Origin: Gnetum montanum
Taxonomy: Eukaryota; Streptophyta; Gnetopsida; Gnetales; Gnetaceae
Length of the DNA stretch: 64,000 bases
Direction of reading: 5' to 3'
NCBI GenBank assembly: GCA_015680685.1
Contig: MNCI01015910.1
Location: forward strand, 1,904,896 to 1,968,895
This document shows, in pieces, positions 33,536-45,408 of the stretch. The position numbers and the translations under genes are program-made. Every line of letters begins with the position of its first letter. The first letter of the stretch is position 1. The notes under the pieces were generated by a model. The model did not search any database, was not told the origin of the DNA, and worked only from the letters and a program-made list of their open reading frames with translations.

Positions 33536-34389
33536 TGATAAATCATATTTTTCATCATTTTGATATCGGGGTGTCTACGATATCAGGTACCCAATATCGT
33601 ACATTCAATATCGCTGGGTTACTCCTGAGTCTATAAATACAGCACCTAGGCACATAATTAAGGGTAAGGTTTTAGCAGTCAAGTAGTGAAACTCTTGTAG
33701 TTTGTCCATTTGAAAGTTAGAATATTTTCCAAGTGCCCACAACAAAAAGTCTAAGTGTGAACGGATCTTTATTCAAGCATTGATGTACCTAAGCACACCA
33801 TTGTGTTTGCAATAAAGATGAATTCTTTGATCCATTTCTTGTAGCACCTGAGTTTTTCTTTCTTATGCATTTACATATTTTTATTTCATGCAATTTACAT
33901 TAATGTTATTTATGTAGTAATTAATTTTGATTAATCAAGTAACTTATTAAGATACACAAGCACGACCCCCTTCGAGCATACATGTGACACTTGGTAGCTT
34001 AGAAACGACTAGCGTTTGATAGCCTAGTAGTGCTTGCACGAAGTTCAAGATGTGTCCAGGAAGTGGGAATGGTTACTTGTGTTAGGCTACATTAGACTAT
34101 AGTTTACTTAGTAATTAATTGCTCTTACTTTTAATCACTCTTACTTTTATTCTTGTTCTAGGTGAGTAATTCCATAAAAACACAAAATAATAAAAATCAT
34201 ATGCCTCAGTTACACTTAACCATAAAATTGCATTCCACAAGTGGGACTAGGAAGACAATGAATGAACAACACGCACAGACTATTTAGCTCTACTATACTT
34301 ACTAATTATAGTCTGCAAAATTTCGTCAGATTGCACGTGAACACTTGTGATTCTTATGGTTGGGCATAGGGGTACCTTCCCACTCATCA
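33536..34389 (+). repeat. E3 3' LTR
   Basis: TGATAAATCA...CACTCATCA followed by CTACA. GATATC/AATATC motifs lie upstream of TATAAATA (33632-33639). Poly(A) stem 33766-33773 / 33811-33818 with a 37-nt loop. Confidence 0.92.
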
Positions 34390-34394
34390 CTACA

Positions 34395-34852
34395 CCAGTC
34401 ACTAATTTATTAAAGTTGCATAAATGAAGAAGGAATTGCACATTTTCAAAATAAGGAAAACCATAGAGTATGTGGATGGGGGATGATGTGGACTCATTGC
34501 CTATTACATGAAAAGAAACCATGTCCTAGTTGTTAGTAATGACATTCAAAGTTAGAAGCTAGACATTAACAATCAAATTAAAAATGAAACATACCACGAT
34601 TGAGTAGCACATTATGATTGTACCTGACACCAACAAGAAACACATCACACATAAGAAAATATAAAAGAAGAAAAAGAGTATGCAATAAATATCAACTATA
34701 TTAACTATGGTGTAAAATAAAAAGATCAATATCTTGAAAAATACAAATATGTAAAAAAAAGAAGATGGAAACAAAAAGTTGTAAAACCAAAAATGTATAA
34801 AATAAAAATGCAAAAAAATTGAGGAGCCTCATAAAGTGTTAGTATGGATGGC
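34395..34852 (-). other. E2 3' noncoding region, proximal half
   Basis: Resumes E2 after the E3 insertion ('ccagtcactaatttatt'). It contains the minus-strand copy of the T-rich array (A-rich as written, 34690-34815). No coding content is recognised. Confidence 0.65.
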
Positions 34853-34870
34853 CATCTCCCCCACGACTGA
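34853..34870 (-). promoter_or_regulatory. Internal PPT-like motif of E2
   Basis: On the minus strand TCAGTCGTGGGGGAGATG, at the same place as in E1 and E3 after integrase. Confidence 0.6.
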
Positions 34871-34899
34871 TTTAGAAGGGAAAGATCTGAAAGATTGAG

Positions 34900-36180
34900 C
34901 ATGGTTGTCTATCTATCGAGGTGTCTATTGAGTTGGTTGGCTTGGCCTCATGGAAATGTTTTACTTATTGGATGGTTACTAATTGTTTCTTGTCTAGGCT
35001 GTTAGGTTTGTAGATGATCATGGCCCCAGATAGAAAAGTCTCATTAATAATGTAAGGTCCTTTCCACAACATTTGAAATTTGGTTCATTGGGGTACATGT
35101 GTAGGATTCCAATAGAGGACCTTGTCTCCTGATTGAAACTTGACTTTTTTTATTTTAAGGTCATGGCGTTTCTTATTGAATGCCTTATACATTTTGTTGG
35201 ATGATAGGGCCATTAACCAATTTTCATCTAGCAAGTTGAGATTCATTAATTGTTCTTGTTGTGCTAGACTTAGATTTAGGTCAAGATCACAGGCTGTAGA
35301 AAGTGTACAGATCTCAAATTGGATGGGTAGTGTTGGTAGTTTTCCATACATTAGCTCATAGGGAGAATAACATATGGAAATCTTTCATGTGGAGTGATAG
35401 GCCCAAAGGGCATCATTTAATTTGGTGCTCTAGTCCCTTTGGTATTTGCTAATGTTGTGCATTAGAATTTTTGTAATCTCTCGATTAATGACCTTAGCTT
35501 AACCATTGGCTTGGGGGTGATATGGTGTTGTGAGTTTATGCTCAAACCTCAAGTGCTGCACCAGTTTCCGGAAAGTGGCACCTGTAAAATGAGTTCCATT
35601 ATTACAAATTAATGCAGGATGCACACCAAACTTGTTTATAATGTTTTGTTATATAAACTAAGTAGCAGTTGTGGATGTACAGTTAGTGACAACTATTGCT
35701 TCTACCCACTTGGTGCAATAGTCAACTACGACTATTATATATGCCCTTCCATTTGATAAAGGTGTGATGGGACCCATAAATTCAATGCCCCAAATATCGA
35801 ATGACTAAAGAGTTTGAATCCATTGCTATGGCCCCTCCATTCAAGCTATCATTCCACCATCCCTTTGACAACAATCACAAGCGTGGATGAATTGATGTGC
35901 ATCCCTGAAGATTGTTGGCCAATAATATCCTACCATGAGGATTTTTATAGCCATGCGTCTCCCAGCATAATGTTCTCCACAAGGGCCTTTGTGAGCATCC
36001 TACAGAACATGCAGTTGATCTGTATTAGAGACATACCAACATACCAAGCCATCGAGATAGACTTTGTAAAGTTTTTCATTAATTTCCATGAAATGCTTGA
36101 CTCGAGGAAGAAACTATTGTTTCTTTCTAATGTCTAGCCCTTGTGGTAGTTCTTGCTTGAGCATATAAGTGAGGATGGTG
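34900..36180 (-). pseudogene. E2 integrase pseudogene
   Basis: Minus-strand translation shows DAHKGPCGEHYAGRR and YYWPTIFRDAHQFIHACDCC for the zinc region, GIEFMGPITPLSNGRAYIIV in the core (first Asp is Glu), CNNGTHFTGATF (second Asp is Asn) and AKVINREITKIL (catalytic Glu is Lys). The C-terminus GDKVLYWNPTHVPQ (35351-35085) is open for 88 codons. All three catalytic positions are therefore replaced and several stops occur. Confidence 0.82.
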
Positions 36181-36185
36181 TCATA

Positions 36186-37540
36186 TCATTTTAGTTCATC
36201 GAGCATTTGTGCATTAATAGCCCTTACAAGGAGAGATTCGTCAAGGAATTGATCGGATAAGGGGCTCTCTTTCTCCTTGTCATTCCATCTTAGTGATGAT
36301 AAGTGATATGTGACCACATTCTCCACACGTTTTCGATCTACCATTGTAAGATCAAACTCCTGCAAAATTGCTAGCCACTGTGTAACACGGGGGCTCATCG
36401 ATGGTTTATTCATTAGCAACTGGATGGCGCTATTATTTGTGTGCATGAACACTTTATAGCCAAGCACATGGTGTCTAAACTTTTCTAAGGTGAACATCAC
36501 TACCATCAAATCCTTTTCTATGGTAGTGTATTTTAGCCATGCACCTGCAATGCTTTGGTTTGAGCGATGAATGTAATATGGACGTTTTTTATCATCCATT
36601 TACGTAAGCACTAGCCCCAATGCATAATTTTATGTAGTGGTCATCACATGAAACAGTTTGGACCAATTGGGTGCTTGAAGAATTGGGGTTTCAACAAGCT
36701 TTTGTTTCAGTTGTTGAAATGTTGTTTCACATGTAGAGGTTTAAATCAACGATGCATCTTTCTTTGTGACTTCCACTAATGGCTTGGCGATTTTGAAAAA
36801 CTTCTCAATGAAGCACTCGTAGTAGCCAATATGACCAAGGAATGACCATACTTCTTTAATTGTTTCAGGTTGATAGGTTATTCTTTAGATGGCCCTTATA
36901 TTTTTAGGGTCCACCTTGATTCTTGCTTTTGAAATATGGTGCCCCAAGACTATGCTTTCCTAGACCATAAGATGACTCTTTTGCCAATTGAGCCAAAGGT
37001 TTGTTTCAAAACATCTCTTCAACACCTGCTCAAGATGATCTAGGGCTTACTCAAACTTAGCTTCGTAGGTAGAAAAATCATCCATAAATACTTCTACCCT
37101 GCTATCAATTTGTTGTTGGAAAATTCTAAGAATTAATCATTCAAATATGGCTAGGGCATTACATAGACCAAATGGGGTTTAATGGTAAGAAAAAGTTCCC
37201 CAAGAACTTATGAAGGTCGTCTTTGCCTGATCCTCTAGTGCAATTCAGATTTGATTATAACCACTATAACCATTCAGAAAGCTATAATAGCTATGCCTAG
37301 AAATGATGTCTAGCACTTGGTCGATAAAAGGCAATGAAAAATGACCTTTGAAAGTTGCCATGTTGAGTAGTTAGAAGTTAGTACACACCCGCCATTGCCT
37401 CCTTTCTTAGGTACAATCATGAGTGAACTGACCCACTCACTATCTACGATAGGGTAAATGAATCCTATGTTGAGGAGTTGTTCAATTTTCTCTTTGATAA
37501 TTTACTTTAATTTAGGATTCAAACATTACAATGGTTGTCA
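36186..37540 (-). pseudogene. E2 reverse transcriptase and RNase H pseudogene
   Basis: The RT catalytic VFMDDFSTYEAKFE lies opposite about 37065-37105, followed by LNWQKSHLMV and a VWSFLGHIGYYECFIEKFF-like stretch. RNase H occupies an open segment at 36599-36186 with YTTIEKDLMVVMFTLEKFRH, YKVFMHTNNSAIQLLMNKPS and VDRKRVENVVTYHLSSLRW. The N-terminal RT blocks are present but broken by stops. Confidence 0.82.
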
Positions 37541-38540
37541 TTTTGACTTAATGGTGAGGTTAGTGTATATTTGGTGCTGGCATATTCTTGGATCTATCCT
37601 AGTGAACTCAGAATATAACCAAGCAAAGGCTACTGACCATTTTCCCACAACCTTTATCAACTTTTTCTTCTTTTCTATAACAAGCTGAGCATTAATGATG
37701 ACCAACCTTTCATTTTTCAAGAATACGTACTCCATTCCAGCCGGTAGTGTCTTCAATTCAAGGGGCTCTTGTTTAAAATTGTTAGGAATTTTCAACTTTC
37801 CCTGATTGACATCATCATTTGCTCCTTTAGAGAGCTGGCAATGAACTTGCTCAAGTTCATTCATAATTGCAATATATTTATATGTTAGGCCCTTAGTAGG
37901 TTCCATGCACAATGTACTACTACTAGAATCAACTGTCAACCACTGGGTGCCTTTCTTTTTTGTGGCTATTGTGTATAGACATCTTTGGATTTCAGCTTCT
38001 AGTGCACATTGCTTGCATGCAGAGATAGATGTTTGCTTTACTGATCATAACTTCTGCACACAATGTCACCATGAATCGTTGTATGCAATACATGGAACCC
38101 TCATCTTCTCAATCTTTCCAAATTCATTTTCTTTTGATGTCTTCAAGGAAAGATCTCTAATGCCCATGTTGGCATCAATGGTACTTAACCACATCCTTCT
38201 CATAATAATTGGAAAGTCCCCCTTGCAGTTCTCCACTTTGATTACTAGGAAATTAGTAGGATATGACCACCCACAAATAGTGGTTACGATGTCCTCTACT
38301 AGTCCCAATGGAACAGTGATGCCAGTTCCAACTGAATGTTGCTCTTCTTCAAGGGAGGAAGGTTCCACATTGTGTACATCCCATGCGAGATTAGATTAAC
38401 ATCGAAACTAGATTCAAGAAGAGCTTTATAAAACTCACTCCCAACAATTTGCAAATATACTAAGGGACTCCTGAGATTAGCTAACTTTTTGGGCAGGTTA
38501 CCAGCTTTAATCCAATCAGATACAACATGGGTTAACATTA
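37541..38540 (-). pseudogene. E2 protease and PR-RT linker pseudogene
   Basis: The protease (38538-38066) shows LTHVVSDWIKAGNLPKKLAN, an active-site region ALLESSFDVNLISH (Asp replaced by Glu) and WNLPPLKKSNIQLEL, then FPIIMRRMWLSTID. The linker is open for 133 codons (37939-37538) with PLELKTLPAGMEYVFLKNE. Inactive by the loss of the DSG/DTG motif. Confidence 0.8.
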
Positions 38541-41023
38541 TAGTATGGATTCAAGAGGGATTTTGGTTTGAAGGGGACTCAGGGAAAGATGAAATAGAGG
38601 AAGGTAAAGGAGTAGGATTACCAACCATTGATGTGCTTGAGGGCTTTGGTGGACTACAAGGTTGGAAGAAGGATCTTTTCTTTGTTTGTGGTTCTGATCC
38701 GCTTGGTGGGTTAACTAGTTGTAGATTAACCACCCTTGTAGCATTCTTTTGCTATGGTTGGGTAGGCAATTCACCCTGCATGGATGGAGTAGGTAGTAGC
38801 TGTGTAGGAGATGGAGGAGTAGGTGCAAAGATAGGAGGTGCATGAGGATAGTAGGTGGCATCCCTTCTTGGATAGGATGATTGGTGTACTTCAGAAGGGT
38901 AGTGATGAGGTTGTTAATTGGCAACATTACTAGAGGAGTCTTGTGGAGATAATGGTTGCTAAACATAGTAACCATAGGGATCTAGTTGTCGATAAGGGTA
39001 TTGTTGTCTTGGAGGTGCCAACACCCATGATTGTGGTTGCTGCCATTGCTAGTATAATTAGTAAGGTTGCAATGGAATTCCAATTGGATAGTACTGCTGT
39101 GGTTTGTGAAACTGTTGAGAATTGCTTTGTGGATAAGGAAATCTTTTAGGTGTTTGCCTTTGTGCAAGTCATGGATGTAAGGCATACACCCTAGATTTCT
39201 ACAAGTATGTCAAAACTAGGCAACATCCCTTAGGATGTTCATACTAGAAGATTTCACACCCGCCATCATCATCTGATTTGTTATCCACAACCATCTCTAT
39301 TGTAGCTATTTTACCCTCGTTCAGCTTCCTTACATCTCCGATGCTCATGCTCCCCACTTTACTCTTTGGACTCTTCAAAAATTTTTAAAATAGCTTGAAA
39401 CCTATTGTCCATGGAGTTCCATAATTGATCAACCTTAGCTATGATTTTAGATTGCAATTTCTAAAGTGGCAAGGTTTTCTGATTAGCCACCTTATCTCTG
39501 GTGAATTCATCCTCATTGTCACAAAATCAAACCCCCCTTTTGCAGATAAAAGTATCCCTATTGTATTCTTCTACACTTTCACATTTTCTCAGTTCCCCCT
39601 CCTCCTTATCTACATGCTCAATTAATTTTTGAATCCTATAGGTGCTTAACTTTGTCAATTTTCCTTAGGCATAGACGCCAAGGGTTTTCTTGGTTTTAGA
39701 CCGTAACCTATTTATGATATGGAAAAGTCGATCAAGTTGAGAGCATCCATGGCTAGGACACTTATGCAGCAGAGAGTAGTATCAACCAATAGCAGCATCC
39801 AAGGGCTCATGGTTTCCTTATTTCCTCCCTTGAATTTGTTTCCTTAGATTGGATACTTGGGAGTGCATTTGATATTTATCATTGAACAATTCCAACATCG
39901 TACTCCATCGTCTAATTGATTTTTGTTCCAAGGATCAATAACAATTTTATGTTTTCTTTATGAGTGTCCTTGGAAATAATTTCAGCTTTTGCCAATTATT
40001 TTCAATATTCTGTAAGGCACATGCATCTTTGAAGGCTTGAAGATGATTTTGCGAATTAGCATCATATTCTCCCTCAAACCGAGGGATGTTGTTCATGTTC
40101 AACCTCTTTATTCTGCTATCCTTCATGTGCCTTGTTGGAATCCTCAGAGCCTCTGTAATATTCAACATACCTTAAGTGGCAAGTAGAGGTTCATCAAGGC
40201 CATGGTGATGGTGCCTACGGTGTTCTTTACTAGCCCTTCTTTCTTGATGATGGGCCTCTCTAGATTGCCCATGTCTTTGGTCCTGACTGTCCCGATGGTC
40301 CCTTCTATTGTTCTGGTCTCATTAGTCATGTCCATCATGATTATTTCTTTTGCGACCACGATCTGAGCTGGATTAAAAATAAGAAGAAGACGATGAAGGG
40401 GAAGAAGAAGAAGAACTTCCTCCACACTAATTTCTATCACCCTTCCTTTGATGCTTGTGATCATGATCGTGATTTTGATCTTCTTTGTCCCCCTTTTCTT
40501 GACTTGCTTCTCTAGATCCATTTTTGTCATTGGATCTATTTTGACTAAAACCTAGATTATGAATTGTGGATTGTACATTCTGGTTGAGGGCTCCCTGAAC
40601 AAAGTCAAAGAGAGGAGAATCACTATAGAAGTGGTCACCTCCATCAAATGGGTCAAGTGGAGGTGGAAAAGTGTTTGATCCCTTACCCTTCACAAGTGTG
40701 TGTTGTTGCTCCAGCTAACAATCCCTTAATCTTTATGCTTTAGTGGGATGATAATCCCTTGAGTTAGGATCTCGCATCTCGTATTTTCCATGAAGATGTT
40801 GAAGCTCAGATCATGCAAGCATTAGCTAGAGCATTGCTAGAACAAATTGATCAAGTGGCAACACAATGTTGCCTTCCATATCGCGCCATTGCAAAAATTC
40901 ATCTTAATGTAAGATGAAGGTGAAGTTAGGTACATACTTATTGGAATGAGCATATACCACTTGGTATTGCTGAGGCACTTGAACTACCCTAGGCGAAGAT
41001 GGATTCCTATTAGAAGAAGACAT
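38541..41023 (-). pseudogene. gag: E2 gag pseudogene
   Basis: ATG opposite 41021-41023 gives MSSSNRNPSSPRVVQVPQ. The N-terminal module includes VVYAHSNKYVPNFTFILH. A charged low-complexity part at 40693-40427 (GDKEDQNHDHDHKHQRKGD) precedes the capsid-like domain (40170-39600: IPRFEGEYDANSQNHLQAFK, NWQKLKLFPRTLIK). Downstream is a Pro/His/Gln-rich region with the decayed zinc knuckle near 39220-39260. E2 keeps CAG at some codons that are TAG in E3, for example in ALNQNVQ. Confidence 0.8.
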
Positions 41024-41164
41024 TTTGTGTTAATGAACTTATAGGTAGTGTGTAGTTAAGTTTTAATTTAATAATTTTTGTTTTCATAGGATTTGACTCT
41101 TAAGGTTTGAATAAGGAGGTTACTAATTTTCACTCAGTTTAGATAGCGCACATAGAACTATAGT

Positions 41165-41181
41165 CCCCGGCAACGACACCA
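41165..41181 (-). promoter_or_regulatory. Primer-binding site of E2
   Basis: On the minus strand TGGTGTCGTTGCCGGGG, two mismatches to the tRNA-Asp complement, next to the LTR end at 41183. Confidence 0.85.
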
Positions 41182-41182
41182 A

Positions 41183-42053
41183 TGATGAGCGGAGAGGTAC
41201 CCCTACACCCAACCATATGAATCATAGATGTTCATGTGCAATCTGGTTGAATTCCATAGACTATAATTACTAAGTACGCCAGAGCTAAATAGTGCGTGCA
41301 TGTTGTCTATTCATTGTCTTCCTAGTCCCACTTGTGGAATGTAATTGTATGGTTAAGTGTGACTGTGGCATAAGATTTTTTATTATTTTGTGTTTTATCA
41401 AATTACTCACCTAAAACAAGAATAAAAGTAAGAGTGATTAAATGCTAGGTAAAGTATGGTCTAATCTAGCCTAACATAAGTAACCGTTCCCACTTCCTGA
41501 ACACATCTTGAACTCTGTGTAAACACTACTGGGTTATTAAATGCTAATCATTTTTGAGCTACCAAGTGTCACACATATGTTAGAAGGGGTCGTGCTTGTG
41601 TATTTTAATGAGTTTCTTGATTAATCAAAATTAATTACTGCATAAATAACATTAATGTAAATTGTATGAAATCACAATATATAAATGCATAGGAAAGAAA
41701 GTCTCAAGTGCTGCAAGGAATGAATCAAAGGGTTCGTCTTTATTACCAACACAATGGTGTGTTCAGGTACATCAATGCTTGAATAAAGATTCATTCACAC
41801 TTAGACCTCCTGTTGTGGGCACTTGAAAAATATTCTAACTCTCAAATGGACAAACTACAAGAGTTTCCCTACTTGACTACAAAAAACTACTCTCAATCAT
41901 GCACTCAAGGGTTGTATTTATAGACCTGGGAGTAACATTGCTATATCGAATGTACAGTATCACATCTTGGGCCACGATATCGCATACTTGATATCATGTA
42001 CCTGATATCACGGCCACCCCGATATTAGAGTGTATGAAAAACATGATTTATCA
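41183..42053 (-). repeat. E2 5' LTR
   Basis: On the minus strand it runs from TGATAAATCATG (42053) to CTCCGCTCATCA (41183). GATATC motifs lie at about 41984-42010 between the LTR start and the reversed TATA box at 41915-41922. Poly(A) stem arms at 41737-41744 and 41782-41789. Confidence 0.92.
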
Positions 42054-42089
42054 AATAGTAATTTGGAGATAGTAAGCTTTTACATCTAG

Positions 42090-43010
42090 TTTATTAGATT
42101 TAATATTGTGTAAATAAAATTATCTCTTGCCTTCCACATTAGACTATAACTATGACAAAATATTCTTCTTGACTAGTTGATGTATATGTTTAAGATTTTG
42201 CTACATATCCTGCCAAGAGATATTTCATTTTCTCAACAATTACATTTCTTGAAAATACCAACCATAGTCTTGCAAATCCTAAAGAACTACTTTAAATAAT
42301 TTTTCTTGCATTGATATATCCAAGCTAGGAGTGTATGTGATGAATTAATATAAGGCTTATACTTTTAAAGGAAATAAATGACATTCACATACTAACTTTG
42401 AGTAAGGTATTTATATCTTCATCTTTATGTCATCTAGAAGAACAAAGTTTTTGCACTCTTTCAATATTTTTCGCACTCTTTCAATATTTTTCCAAAGTTT
42501 AGTGCTGAGTTTAGGTCCTCAAACAATACATCGATACAACACAATAAAATAGATGATAGTTTAAAAACTTTATTTTTTGACCTTCCAAGCCTATAGTTCT
42601 AAATCCTTGCACATGTTTTTGAAAGTGTACAGAGCCATGAAACCTCTTGCTATTGTTTATTTGATGCACTTCCACCACATATAATTTTCCATATAAATGA
42701 GACCCAAATACTTAAAAGAATATACTATTGACACATTGGTACCTTAAAAATGGAAGTTATAATAGGTATTTCTTGTATTCTAGATCATCAGTTTGGTTTT
42801 ATCTACATTAACTTGAAGAAGAAATGAATGACAATAATTTTCTAAAATTTGCAACACATTTTGCATACCTTTTATCGTTGTGGAGATTAAGGGAGCATCA
42901 TAGACATGTAAAAGAAGATTCACTACTTGGATTGATAACATGAATATCTTGCCCATTGTACAACAGTTCCTGAATTTCATTAGTAAGAATACTAAAGGAG
43001 TTTTGATAGT
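42090..43010 (-). pseudogene. LINE reverse transcriptase remnant
   Basis: Minus-strand translation gives TNEIQELLYNGQDI, then LLLHVYDAPLIST where non-LTR RTs have the YADD box, then GMQNVLQILENYCHSFLLQV and NVDKTKLMI. Further on are FKYLGLIYMENYMWWKC, ALYTFKNMCKDLEL and an IPYSKLVCE-type segment, matching the thumb/C-terminal region typical of plant LINEs. Several stops and a frame change are present. Only the RT C-terminal half survives. It abuts copia sequence at its 5' side and E2 at the other. Confidence 0.7.
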
Positions 43011-44110
43011 GAATCTTTTTATTAGTGCTCTCTTTGAAATATAATAGGCAATGTTAACCATCTCATTCCAAATTCTATATAGCATATTGTACTCATTTAA
43101 CATGACTCTTGTCATTTCATTCAACTACATGTTTTTCCTCTCTACCATACCATTTTATTGTAGTGTTCTTATTAAGGAGAATTTATGATGTATTCTAAAG
43201 ATTTCATAGAACTTCTTGTATTTTTCATTCTTGAATTCTCTTCCATTATCACTCAATATATTGACGATATATCCCTTCTCATTCTATGATCTTTAAGTAC
43301 AAGTTAAAAAGTGTTCAACTTCATCTTTATGAGTAAGAAAAATAATCCATGTGTGGTAAGAATAATCATTAACAATGCTTATGTAATATTTTTTTCCTCT
43401 AAGACTTAAGGTTTGAAAAGTTCCTACCATTTTAAGATGTAGAAGATCCAAAGAACATAATGTAGAAATGCAAGTTTTCTTACCAAATTTTACCCTGGTC
43501 ATCTTACATTTCTAGCAAGTTTTTTATATTTGATTATCAAAGTCACTAAATTGAGGTAGACCTCTCTTCATATCATTCTTGACAAGTGTGCATAGGATCT
43601 TCATGTTGATTTATCCTAATTTTTGATATCATAGCCTTGCGTCATCTATTTTTCTCATGGGACATTTGGTTCTAACGTTAGTAATATAATGTAATAAAGT
43701 AACATATACATTAACCTTGCAATGTTCTATGATAAGGATTTTACCATTTTAAGGTCCTTAACTAGACATGCATTTTAAAAAAAAATCTCTTTTTGATCTT
43801 CATCATAAAATTAACTAGCACTTAAGAGATTGTGCTTCAACCCTTTAACATATAAAACATTTCTAACCTAGGATAGGTTTTCTCCATCAATGGTACTGAT
43901 ACTTTTAGTTATTTCCTTTATGTTCTCTCCAAATGTGACTATTTCCCCTTCCTCTTCTTTGGACATAGTAAATTGTATCTTATCCCTTATCATATGCTTG
44001 GATCATTCACTATCAATGTACTAGGTTAGTCCCTTAATAACTCATAATGTAACTTTGGCAAGTAAGCTTTGCTAAGGTCCTTATGTTTCTTCTAGTTAGT
44101 AAGAGCAACC
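43011..44110 (-). pseudogene. Ty1/copia pol remnant (protease end, GAG-pre-integrase, integrase)
   Basis: In minus-strand order: a protease-like DSE(stop)SKHMIRDK (near 44010), a VTFGENIKEI-type segment, VLYVKGLKHNLLSAS, GAG-pre-integrase YQKLG(stop)INMKILC with KTC(stop)KCKM, then integrase with SLDLLHLKMVGTFQT, KKYYISIVNDYSYHTWIIFL, ILSDNGREFKNEKY and NGMVERKNM. Candidate catalytic Asp, Asp and Glu are visible, but stops are frequent. RT and RH are absent: the sequence switches to LINE RT near 43010. No copia LTRs are recognised. Confidence 0.75.
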
Positions 44111-44933
44111 AGCTGCTTACTTTTTTATACTTTAATTTGTAACATATTGTTGCATATTAAAATTAAATAGTTTTAAGCTTTCTTGCTTTCAAATATTTTG
44201 ATTACTTAGTTTGTACCATTTAGCTATAGTGGTGGTGCAAGTGACATCTCCATTTCTTTCATATTTCCTAGTTGTCAATTCAAAAATGGTTACTAGGCTT
44301 TGATAACACTTATGAATTGTTTAACTCAAAAGGAGGGTTGAATGTGTTGAACATTAAATCAACATATAAATCTAATATAAAAATTGAACAACATAAAAAG
44401 GACACAAATAAAAACTAAAACACACTCACCAAGATGTGTGGTAAAGCTTACCATCTTTGAAGTTCTAAAATTAGGCAAAAGTTGTTGAGGATACTATGAT
44501 TGTAGATCCTTGAATGCTACACACTTCTCATATGATAATTAAGACTCTAAGCTTGGTATCTTATAGTATTCTTAAGAAACTCAGAAGGCTATGTACAAAT
44601 ATGATGTTGTTACAAATCACGCATACAACCCCTTAGGACAAAGACAAAACGTTAAACACTTAATCATCAAAGTAAAAATATCTCAAGGCAAAAGTAGATT
44701 TCTCCTTAGAGAAGATCTAATCTTCTTAGAGAAAAGTGAAAATACAATAGTTAGAAAATGTAGAGATAATGATTCCTAATCAAATTTTAAACAATGTAAA
44801 AAAAAAAAAAAAAGGTCACAACGTTATCAATATAATCACAAAGGACCCTAGAAAATGGAATGATTACAATTAAAAGAAATAAGACTTACAAATCATTTCA
44901 AACTCTAGAAGAGAAAGAAAGGTGGAATTCAAT
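44111..44933. other. AT-rich spacer upstream of the copia remnant
   Basis: It may include the decayed gag of the copia remnant but I cannot identify motifs. A poly(A) run lies at 44798-44813. Confidence 0.4.
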
Positions 44934-45408
44934 AGCCAATGGAATGCCATGCTAAATCATAGTGATGCCAAGCCAAATGCCTGACTAATCCAAATGTAAC
45001 AAAGAATCAAAGTGTTTAGCAAGCCCTTAATATATCCAAATGGATGATAGAATGAGGTCTAGACATTTTCCTTTTGTAGATCTCATACATTGGAATTTTC
45101 CTGCCTTCTTTGAGTTTAAATTAAGTTATCAAAATGGCAAGAATGATTTTCTTATTTCATGTAACAACTCCAAAAGCTAATGGAATGTCAAGCTGAATCA
45201 AATTAATGCTAAGATAAATGCCGAATCAAACCAAATGCAACTAAGAACTACACTATATGACAAGCCTTCAATGTATATAAATGAATGATAGAATGAGATA
45301 CAGACATTCCCTTATGTAGATTTTATGCCTTGGAACTTTTGTACCTTCTCTAAGTTCCACTCAAGTTGTTAAAATGGCTAGAAATGACTTTTGTTATTTC
45401 ATGTAATG
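44934..45408. repeat. Tandem duplication, two ~240-bp units
   Basis: Unit 1 (44934-45174) and unit 2 (45175-45408) share 'atggaatg.caagc', 'aaatgcc', 'gatgatagaatgag', 'cagacatt', 'gtagat', 'ccttggaa' and 'atttcatgtaa' in the same order. They are clearly diverged, so the duplication is old. A run of 'catccac' motifs follows at 45415-45560. Confidence 0.8.

Larger units (their letters stand above)
24337..34389 (+). mobile_element. E3: full-length decayed Athila/Tat-like element nested in E2
   Basis: 10,053 bp with LTRs of 860 and 854 bp, tRNA-Asp-type primer site, gag, PR, RT, RH, INT, internal PPT, 3' noncoding region, short ORF3 remnant and PPT. It belongs to the same family as E2 and is inserted in opposite orientation, so it is the younger of the two insertions. 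Gag, PR, RH and INT share frame 2 of the window; RT is partly shifted between two compensating frameshifts. Its LTRs differ visibly (roughly one base in ten by eye over the first 300 bp). Confidence 0.95.
21963..42053 (-). mobile_element. E2: Athila/Tat-like retrotransposon interrupted by E3
   Basis: Minus-strand element with 5' LTR at the right (41183-42053) and 3' LTR at the left (21963-22818), and matching AATAG duplications. Between them, in minus-strand order, are primer site, gag, PR, RT, RH, INT, internal PPT, 3' noncoding region (split at 34390/24336 by E3), short ORF3 remnant and PPT. Without E3 it is about 10.0 kb. The interrupted flanks rejoin cleanly: left 'aattctgaaaactaca' and right 'ccagtcactaatttatt' are contiguous in the homologous E3 and E0 sequence. 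Confidence 0.95.
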
